64,000 nt of DNA from a virus, in IMG/VR virus record IMGVR_UViG_3300035190_001334, positions 62,001 to 126,000 of that record; one strand, written 5' to 3'. Below, piece after piece: positions 58,738 to 64,000 of the stretch; the stretch's first letter is position 1, and each line of letters opens with the position of its first letter. The translations under genes and the position numbers were made by a program. The notes under the pieces were generated by a model. That model searched no databases and was not told the origin of the DNA. It was given only the letters and a program-made list of their open reading frames with translations.

Positions 58738-59053
58738 CATCAGCCAAGACCAAGAATCTCTAATCCGTAACGCAGTTATTATCCTGCTTACTAACACCAA
58801 AACAGAATGGAATGACTGGAACATTCAAAACACTGGAGTCGAAATTAATTGCACTATCAATGGTATCGAAGTTGATTTTGTACGTTTGGTTCAAGAAGTC
58901 AACTCCTCATTTGAAGGTCGTGTCAATGAGGCAGTACAAGAAATTGTAAAAACTCAACTTCAAGATTTAAGCGAATCGCTGAGCGAAATAGCAAGGCGTA
59001 TCGGCAACACACAAAAAGAATTGCGCCTATCTAATATTTATTTTGATGATTAA
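58724..59053 (+). CDS. Hypothetical acidic helical protein
   Basis: 109 residues, acidic, with NSSFEGRVNEAVQEIVKTQL and LQDLSESLSEIARRIGNTQK forming long helices. Possibly oligomeric. No family recognised. Confidence 0.5.
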   Translation: MSNLNISQDQESLIRNAVIILLTNTKTEWNDWNIQNTGVEINCTINGIEVDFVRLVQEVNSSFEGRVNEAVQEIVKTQLQDLSESLSEIARRIGNTQKELRLSNIYFDD

Positions 59054-59055
59054 TT

Positions 59056-59301
59056 ATGCGACCTAAACTATTTTTCGGACTTGGTGGTTCTTGTGACATC
59101 ACCAACAGCTTCCTGCCATTTTTCATCAACACACGGCTCATCTTTTTTATGGTCGTTGATGCACTGTCTTACGTCATAGAGTGCGAACAAGATATGCAAG
59201 ATTGTTACAACTCAATGTCACCGCAAGAAAAAGCTTGGATTGATGACAAGTCGATGCTCAATTTACACACTGATGAGTTAGGGAGAAGTTATTATGTCTA
59301 A
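59056..59301 (+). CDS. Hypothetical small protein
   Basis: 81 residues: a hydrophobic N-terminal half (NSFLPFFINTRLIFFMVVDA) and an acidic C-terminal half (ECEQDMQDCYNSMSPQEKAW). Possibly membrane-associated. Overlaps the next gene by eight bases. Confidence 0.45.
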   Translation: MRPKLFFGLGGSCDITNSFLPFFINTRLIFFMVVDALSYVIECEQDMQDCYNSMSPQEKAWIDDKSMLNLHTDELGRSYYV

Positions 59302-59512
59302 TCAAGGACTTGTTCAAAAATTTTACATCGAGCGAACTGATGGTGAAGAGTTACCAGAAGGCGCTAAATACTTCACGCTCCGCTACGACTCAGAAAGTAA
59401 GGATGGTGAAGCTTCTCGCAAAGCACTAACTGTCTACGCTGATGAGATAAAGGATATTAATCCAGTATTGTCTGAAGAATTACTTCAGGCTATCAGGAAT
59501 GAATCGCCATGA
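59294..59512 (+). CDS. Hypothetical small protein
   Basis: 72 residues, acidic (YIERTDGEELPEGAKYFTLR). The pattern ....DGEE...GAKYFTLRYD is that of short phage proteins of unknown role. ATGA coupling downstream. Confidence 0.5.
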   Translation: MSNQGLVQKFYIERTDGEELPEGAKYFTLRYDSESKDGEASRKALTVYADEIKDINPVLSEELLQAIRNESP

Positions 59513-59835
59513 AAAGCGCCTACAACCAGCTTGAGTTTTGTCAAGTCGAACAAGTGCCAATCACTACGCCCAAGAAAATTCACATCATTCGTTCCGAGCA
59601 GCAAGGTGCATTTAAGGTTGTGCTTAGCTCCAGAGATGCAGCTAAAATCGTCTCTGAGCTTCAGAAAGGCAATCCACATACTTTGACCTGCTACATGAGC
59701 TTCGGCGGTACTAACGACACCAAAACGTCAGTGTTGAGTGATTGCAAAGAATTTAGCTTACATGGCGATTGGATAGCTGATAACGAAGCTGTTCGTGAAT
59801 ACTTAAACTCTCAACTAAATGTTTTAGTAAACTAA
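59509..59835 (+). CDS. Hypothetical early protein
   Basis: 108 residues, mixed alpha/beta (PKK-I-HIIRSEQQGAFKVVL; SSRDAAKIVSELQKGNPHTL; TSVLSDCKEFSLHGDWIADN). TAATG-type junction with the next gene. No family recognised. Confidence 0.5.
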   Translation: MKSAYNQLEFCQVEQVPITTPKKIHIIRSEQQGAFKVVLSSRDAAKIVSELQKGNPHTLTCYMSFGGTNDTKTSVLSDCKEFSLHGDWIADNEAVREYLNSQLNVLVN

Positions 59836-60077
59836 TGATTACCATCGCCTACAAATTTCCACATCACCCTGAGTGGGATTGTGTCAATGAAGCTGATAAC
59901 CTGCTATTCTCTCCTTTCGATGGTAAAGAAGAAGATGCTGTGACAATAGCTTCGCTCATCAACTCCAAGAAGCTAAAAATACTCGGACACCCGAAAATCG
60001 GGAGTATTGGTACAGCAGACTTCAAACAACGAGCAACTATTACTGGCTTAGATAGCCTCACGGTGACTTTCTCATGA
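59835..60077 (+). CDS. Hypothetical small protein
   Basis: 80 residues (FPHHPEWDCVNEADNLLFSP; LGHPKIGSIGTADFKQRATI). Beta-rich. Coupled on both sides. No family recognised. Confidence 0.45.
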   Translation: MITIAYKFPHHPEWDCVNEADNLLFSPFDGKEEDAVTIASLINSKKLKILGHPKIGSIGTADFKQRATITGLDSLTVTFS

Positions 60078-60256
60078 ACACATCACATCAAGAGTTTTGG
60101 GAGTTGGCAGAAAAACACTGGCTGACTCCTGCATTACTAGGTCAAATCACCAGCGCACCGATTAAAGTGTTGCTAGATTGGCTCAACAATGAAACTACGC
60201 CTGAATCTGCCTTGAATGATTTAAAAAAGTACCTAAATTATGACTCGGCAAATTAA
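60074..60256 (+). CDS. Hypothetical small helical protein
   Basis: 60 residues (HQEFWELAEKHWLTPALLGQ; PIKVLLDWLNNETTPESALN). Helical bundle style. ATGA start; overlaps the next gene by 17 bases. No family recognised. Confidence 0.5.
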   Translation: MNTSHQEFWELAEKHWLTPALLGQITSAPIKVLLDWLNNETTPESALNDLKKYLNYDSAN

Positions 60257-60383
60257 AGATAATGTTCCGCTAGAGCTAGTGACAATCGATGACAAAAAGA
60301 TTATCATTACTTATAATTCCGAAACAAAGCAGCTAGTCGTTAAGGCTGGCGCTAACACATTGAAATCGAGATTGGTGAATTAA
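60240..60383 (+). CDS. Very small beta-rich protein
   Basis: 47 residues (NVPLELVTIDDKKIIITYNS and on). Starts inside the end of the previous gene. A single small sheet is likely. No family recognised. Confidence 0.4.
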   Translation: MTRQIKDNVPLELVTIDDKKIIITYNSETKQLVVKAGANTLKSRLVN

Positions 60384-60384
60384 T

Positions 60385-60558
60385 ATGTCGATAAAACTGA
60401 ATAAAGAAGGACGATACAAAATTTCCTTTGAAGATGGTACAGATGTAATCGTTACGTCAGATAATTGCTTCTTTGCGACCGTCGGTGAAAATCTTATCGG
60501 TTACACAACTATTGATGTGAAGTTCAACTCGAAAATCAGTAAAGTGGAGCGTTTGTAA
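60385..60558 (+). CDS. Small beta-rich protein
   Basis: 57 residues (NKEGRYKISFEDGTDVIVTS and on), one base after the previous stop and directly before the next gene. Similar in style to its neighbour at 60240; they may be distant duplicates. No family recognised. Confidence 0.45.
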   Translation: MSIKLNKEGRYKISFEDGTDVIVTSDNCFFATVGENLIGYTTIDVKFNSKISKVERL

Positions 60559-60906
60559 ATGAAAGTACATTACCTACACGTAATTGTAATTGACCACGAT
60601 GCTCTAGGAGCCGATGAAGTTGAGCGCGTCCTCGAAGATGCGAATTACCCGAACGATTGCATTGCCCCTAATGTAATCAAGTCTCAGACCGCAGAGGTTG
60701 GTGATAACCCGTTGAACCACAGCAACACTCAAGCTGCTGAAATTGAGCGATTGTTCAGTGCTTGGCAACCGATTGAAACTGCACCTAGAAATAAGCGTAT
60801 TTTAGTTTGTACTGATGAACACGTTTGGGTTAATAAATTAGATAGACAAATCTTTGAGAGTGAGCTTTTAGGTTGGATGCCCTTGCCAAATCCCCCTCAA
60901 GGCTGA
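60559..60906 (+). CDS. DUF551-containing protein
   Basis: 115 residues. The C-terminal 50 residues, WQPIETAPRNKRILVCTDEH ... LLGWMPLPNPPQG, show the DUF551 signature (W..I...P.....VL......GWMPLP.PP). DUF551 is a short domain common in phages, of unknown function. The N-terminal 60 residues are a separate acidic part (DHDALGADEVERVLEDANYP). Confidence 0.7.
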   Translation: MKVHYLHVIVIDHDALGADEVERVLEDANYPNDCIAPNVIKSQTAEVGDNPLNHSNTQAAEIERLFSAWQPIETAPRNKRILVCTDEHVWVNKLDRQIFESELLGWMPLPNPPQG

Positions 60907-60942
60907 TGCTAAGCTAAGTAAAATCACTTACTATTACTTGCA

Positions 60943-61092
60943 ATGAATACCAAAAAATACGTTGTTGACGACTCAACCGCACAAACTATTTTCAAGACTA
61001 TTCAGAAACATCAAGTCACTCGTCGAGAGTGCATTCTCGCTTCTCAGTACTGCCACATTATCCATAGGAATTTCACATGGTTAGCCGCTTAA
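60943..61092 (+). CDS. Very small basic protein
   Basis: 49 residues (MNTKKYVVDDSTAQTIFKTI and on), mildly basic, with a small helical domain. Overlaps the next gene by 16 bases. No family recognised. Confidence 0.4.
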   Translation: MNTKKYVVDDSTAQTIFKTIQKHQVTRRECILASQYCHIIHRNFTWLAA

Positions 61093-61307
61093 TTCGTTGG
61101 CTATTTAAACGCAATTCACTTAGCACATATATTTACCGCACCGAACAACTCCTTGCAGAAAAAAAGTATTGTGAGGCTGATGCTTGCGCTTTTTTAGGGT
61201 TGCAACTTTTTCCCAATCAACCTGAGCTTCTTCAGCTTAAACGTAACGCCGAAAAAATGTTCTCTTCTTATCTATATTCGCAGGAGTTAGGTCATGAGCA
61301 ATTTTGA
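61077..61307 (+). CDS. Hypothetical small TPR-like protein
   Basis: 76 residues. Basic N-terminus (LIRWLFKRNSLSTYIYRTEQ) then LLAEKKYCEADACAFLGLQL and FPNQPELLQLKRNAEKMFSS, resembling one tetratricopeptide repeat. Overlaps the next gene by 14 bases. Tentative. Confidence 0.45.
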   Translation: MVSRLIRWLFKRNSLSTYIYRTEQLLAEKKYCEADACAFLGLQLFPNQPELLQLKRNAEKMFSSYLYSQELGHEQF

Positions 61308-61872
61308 AATCTGGTATGCAATCAAGAATGCCAACAAGTACCTGTCTTTCACTAAAAGCAAAAACGATATTTCACATCATGCTTATGATGGTTTTGCAAT
61401 TACAGAACTAGCTGTCTCGGTACTTGAAAAACGCGATTCTCCTGCCACAAACTATGTCGCATTAATCGAGAACGATAAGATTGCAGCGATTATGGATTTC
61501 GAGTTGGCATTTCATCTTTATGACGACTTGACGAACATTTACCCTGTTGTTGTCGAACCAATTGTTCGCTGCCAAAGATGCGAGATTGCTTATATCGGCG
61601 GCGTATTCCATTGGAGCTACAAGTTTCAACCTACAACTCCTGAAGCAGTGCTGGCGAAAGTCTGCATTCCGACTGCGGGACATGGCGACAAGCAAAACAT
61701 CCCTTGCCTTGCCAAGCAGTTGCACGAATCTGATTTGGGCTTACTGCAAAAGACACCCGCAGAGTTGACCGACTTTGTTCGAGCCAACAATAACGCGATT
61801 GAGTTTGAGCTGCCTGATGAAGATTATTACTTGAAAATGGCAAAGGAGATTCTGAACGATGAACAGCACTAA
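61294..61872 (+). CDS. Hypothetical early protein
   Basis: 192 residues with a CQRCEIAY segment in the middle, strands before it (KIAAIMDFELAFHLYDDLTN) and an acidic helical end (ELPDEDYYLKMAKEILNDEQ). Overlaps the next gene by 14 bases. No family recognised. Confidence 0.55.
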   Translation: MSNFEIWYAIKNANKYLSFTKSKNDISHHAYDGFAITELAVSVLEKRDSPATNYVALIENDKIAAIMDFELAFHLYDDLTNIYPVVVEPIVRCQRCEIAYIGGVFHWSYKFQPTTPEAVLAKVCIPTAGHGDKQNIPCLAKQLHESDLGLLQKTPAELTDFVRANNNAIEFELPDEDYYLKMAKEILNDEQH

Positions 61873-62314
61873 TTTTGAAACTACTGCGCTAGACCTTCTA
61901 GACAAAATGTACGAGGCAATACCCAAAGAGTGCCAACCCCTTCCCAGAGGTGTACTACAATCGAAAAATGCCCTTGCGAATTTGATTCGAGGAGTATCCC
62001 AAGAGCAAATTCCTTCTGAAATCGAGTCTAAAAAAGTAAGTATCGGTGATACTGTATATTATTTAGGGTCTAGCTCGGTGCAAATTGGTGTAGTAAGAAG
62101 GGTAGTGACTGTTGAAGGTTATCCTGTATCAGGTAATCCAAGAGAAGGTTCTGTAAGATACTCTGAAACACCTAAAATTCAAAAAGAGTATTTTGTATTG
62201 CCCCAGAGTGCTATTCCTTTAATAGGGGGCTATAGCACTGCTGAAGAGTTTTACGTCAAATTAAACTCCCGTCAACTTTTCACAACTAAACAGGAGCTAC
62301 TAGATTCACTATGA
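61859..62314 (+). CDS. Hypothetical protein, LF-K-LL-SL family member 1
   Basis: 151 residues. Helical start, then KKVSIGDTVYYLGSSSVQIG (small barrel) and a C-terminus LNSRQLFTTKQELLDSL. The end and the barrel start recur in the gene at 63052 (QEVWFLKNDKVQKG; RTLFASKADLLESL). The final LF..K..LL.SL is common in small phage/plasmid proteins. Paralogous pair. ATGA coupling to the next gene. Confidence 0.55.
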   Translation: MNSTNFETTALDLLDKMYEAIPKECQPLPRGVLQSKNALANLIRGVSQEQIPSEIESKKVSIGDTVYYLGSSSVQIGVVRRVVTVEGYPVSGNPREGSVRYSETPKIQKEYFVLPQSAIPLIGGYSTAEEFYVKLNSRQLFTTKQELLDSL

Positions 62315-62499
62315 GCGATACAACTTTCAAATTCGATATCGGGCAACGTGTCCGATTTGGCACACAAGCAAGCATCTTCGAGGTGTACTCGCACTACGCT
62401 CCAGAAGACGGCTCAGAGCATCAATACTACCTGAAGAGTGCAACTACACCTAGCTATTTACAATGGGCGCTAGAGAGCGATTTAAGCGAGGTTATTTAG
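62311..62499 (+). CDS. Hypothetical small barrel-like protein
   Basis: 62 residues (TFKFDIGQRVRFGTQASIFE ... YYLKSATTPSYLQWALESDL), resembling the small SH3-like barrel of its neighbour. Convergent with the minus-strand gene (eight-base overlap). Confidence 0.5.
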   Translation: MSDTTFKFDIGQRVRFGTQASIFEVYSHYAPEDGSEHQYYLKSATTPSYLQWALESDLSEVI

Positions 62500-62992
62500 A
62501 TTTCTTGGGTTCGTAACGTTTTTCGCCAGTTTTGAATCTCTTATCGTTTTCGAGTACACCATCAGCGCTTGCCCTGCTCAAGTCTCGCGCCCCATCTTTT
62601 TCATAATTTGCTTTACCTTCTTTTCTGTAGCGGTCAGCGATTTCCTTTGTAGGGTCGCTGGCTCCTGCCGTCGCTCTTGGCTTGCGAGGCTCGACATACT
62701 TCAATGTGGTGTCCTTGGCAGTCTTCTCTCTTTCTGCCGCCTTGTTAGCTTCATTCTTATCACGAAGAGCTTTGTTGGCACGTTGTTTGGCTTCAGATGC
62801 GCCTTTACCCAAATCGGTGTAGCTGGCGTTTTTCTTGGGGTCAGTCCAAGCTTTCTTGCTGGCAATATCCTTAACGGCTCCTACAGTTGTTTTGATATCT
62901 GCTTTGGCGCGAGTTAACCAACGGTCGAGATTGCCAATGGCGAAGTCAGCTTCGTTGCCTAGAGGCGAGTTCATGTGTTTGTAATCTGTCAT
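62492..62992 (-). CDS. Highly charged protein, lone minus-strand gene in the early block
   Basis: 166 residues, about a third Lys/Arg/Glu/Asp, Ala-rich and probably extended or helical (ASEAKQRANKALRDKNEANK; YVEPRKPRATAGASDPTKEI). The N-terminus is more structured (DFAIGNLDRWLTRAKADIKT). Orientation and composition match the late virion proteins on the left side, so it may be a late gene, perhaps a packaged DNA-binding protein. Divergent from the gene at 63052. Confidence 0.5.
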   Translation of the reverse strand: MTDYKHMNSPLGNEADFAIGNLDRWLTRAKADIKTTVGAVKDIASKKAWTDPKKNASYTDLGKGASEAKQRANKALRDKNEANKAAEREKTAKDTTLKYVEPRKPRATAGASDPTKEIADRYRKEGKANYEKDGARDLSRASADGVLENDKRFKTGEKRYEPKKSK

Positions 62993-63051
62993 TTGATAGA
63001 TGCAATTTTTGTTATTTTATTTTATTGTATCAGGATTAGCGAGAGGTACTT

Positions 63052-63429
63052 ATGTCTAATTACCAAATCAACACCAGAATCGAAAAACTTCGAGCTACAG
63101 GCAATTCACAAGAATTTCTAGATGCTCTTCATTGCCTTGAGTTAGCTATTAAAGACTTACTTGAGAATAATCCCACTTTCAAGTTTGCGGTGAGTCAAGA
63201 AGTCTGGTTTCTCAAGAATGATAAGGTGCAGAAAGGAAATGTGCGACTTCGTCAGATTACTGAGAGCAGTGAAAAACTACGAGACGAAGTAGATTATTTC
63301 AATAGAAGTACAGATGACAAACTTATTATTGTATATTCTTTATCTGAATCTAAGACCGCAGACCCAAATTGGTTGCTCGATGAACGTACTCTATTTGCAA
63401 GTAAAGCTGACTTGTTGGAGTCACTGTAA
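63052..63429 (+). CDS. Hypothetical protein, LF-K-LL-SL family member 2
   Basis: 125 residues. LEFLDALHCLELAIKDL-like helices at the start (in the sequence QEFLDALHCLELAIKDLLEN), a small barrel FAVSQEVWFLKNDKVQKGNV and the end WLLDERTLFASKADLLESL. Paralogue of the gene at 61859. Shine-Dalgarno AGCGAGAGG. Stop overlaps the next ATG. Confidence 0.55.
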   Translation: MSNYQINTRIEKLRATGNSQEFLDALHCLELAIKDLLENNPTFKFAVSQEVWFLKNDKVQKGNVRLRQITESSEKLRDEVDYFNRSTDDKLIIVYSLSESKTADPNWLLDERTLFASKADLLESL

Positions 63430-63680
63430 TGTACCATACCACTCGTGAAGGAAAGCAAATTCTTATTAAGGATATGACAACTCAACATATCCTTAACACT
63501 ATTAAAGTTCTTGAGGGAAATATTAGTAGAAAATATCTTGCGGAACTTTTAATTCGTACTAAACAGTATGGTAGTATTACCACACTTCTTGAGGAAATTC
63601 GTGACGATGAGTATGGGGACGACAATGAAAACTACAGAGAAGACCATTTTGGAATGATGGAATATTCGGAGACTTTTTAA
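63429..63680 (+). CDS. Hypothetical small protein
   Basis: 83 residues: basic N-terminal half (TREGKQILIKDMTTQHILNT) and acidic C-terminus (DDEYGDDNENYREDHFGMME). TAATG junctions on both sides. The pattern (M)......L.I..M...HL.N...... is common in small phage proteins. Confidence 0.5.
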   Translation: MYHTTREGKQILIKDMTTQHILNTIKVLEGNISRKYLAELLIRTKQYGSITTLLEEIRDDEYGDDNENYREDHFGMMEYSETF

Positions 63681-64000
63681 TGTTAATTGTAGGACATCTC
63701 AAAGAACGTCAACTTGACTCAGATATTCGCTGTGACCGAGCAACTGCGCTTGGCAACCCTTTTGATTTAGTCAGTGAAGAATTTCGTGACGAAGTTTGCG
63801 ATGCTCATGAAGCTTACTTAAAACTAGTAATCAGACGTTACAATGCTGGCATGAAAGACCAATATGTTGACCCTAGAGAGATTAGTAAAACACTCCCAAT
63901 CTCGAAAGTCTGGAAAACACCCTCAACGAAAGATATCGTTTTTAAGTTGCATCAGCTTGTACCTTTGTATAAAGAAAAGAAAGTATATAGAGTGAGGTGT
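63680..64000 (+). CDS. DUF4326-like protein (partial, C-terminus beyond right edge)
   Basis: 107 residues before the edge. IRCDRATALGNPFDLVSEEF, then RDEVCDAHEAYL, is the DUF4326 signature (.DR.T.LGNPF ... R..V......YL). DUF4326 is found in many phages, of unknown function, sometimes thought to relate to nucleotide or ADP-ribose handling without proof. Coupled to the previous gene by TAATG. Confidence 0.7.
   Translation, partial: MLIVGHLKERQLDSDIRCDRATALGNPFDLVSEEFRDEVCDAHEAYLKLVIRRYNAGMKDQYVDPREISKTLPISKVWKTPSTKDIVFKLHQLVPLYKEKKVYRVRC

Noticed and set aside
1-64000. General stop-codon reassignment in this phage
   Set aside because: TAA, TAG and TGA all end many genes with tight overlaps to the next start; only two suspicious in-frame stops were seen.

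Overview
This window is a segment of a double-stranded DNA tailed phage genome. It carries a complete head and packaging set: large and small terminase, prohead protease, scaffold-like protein, lambda-E-like major capsid protein and a MuF-type head protein. It also has a tube protein, frameshift-type tail assembly chaperones and a very long TP901-type tape measure, so the particle is probably a long-tailed siphovirus. No portal protein, endolysin or DNA polymerase was recognised, so they are probably outside the window. The tape measure runs off the left edge and a DUF4326-type gene off the right edge. The host is probably a cyanobacterium, perhaps a filamentous one. The evidence is indirect: reading by eye I found no GATC, GGCC or CCGG in 64 kb, and these are the sites methylated by the conserved methyltransferases described in Anabaena. 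An IscB element with a cyanobacterial-looking upstream RNA is also present.

Left half (1-36.6 kb), nearly all on the minus strand. Reading along transcription (from right to left): a cassette of a coiled-coil protein plus a GIY-YIG protein, a lipoprotein, a PD-(D/E)XK nuclease, a kinase-like/glycine-zipper protein, terminase, tail fibres with LamG-like domains, MuF, prohead protease, four large glycine-rich proteins that look like packaged or ejected proteins, scaffold, decoration protein, major capsid protein, an inserted GIY-YIG/AP2 homing endonuclease, connectors, tube, chaperones and tape measure. A few plus-strand genes interrupt this block: an XRE regulator, an HU-like protein, and the small terminase with two small genes. 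Many head-module proteins share a short A-(N/S/Q/E)-F motif, often near the N-terminus or between domains. It may be the cleavage or targeting signal of the prohead protease.

Central region (36.6-39.7 kb): a 1.7 kb non-coding stretch with a sharp strand-composition switch around a palindrome (candidate origin), two near-identical TTGACA promoters, and a long duplicated leader in front of two unrelated small genes. Each of these genes sits between inverted repeats.

Right half (38.3-64 kb), nearly all plus strand: about 70 small, tightly packed and often overlapping genes (ATGA/TGATG junctions), typical of early takeover and counter-defence regions. Recognisable members are several widespread phage hypothetical families, a DUF932-like protein, a small P-loop protein, IscB with its RNA, a second copy of the coiled-coil/GIY-YIG cassette, DUF551 and DUF4326. 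Stem-loops with conserved flanks but different stems separate the gene blocks. Two genes have an in-frame stop followed by a coding-like continuation.
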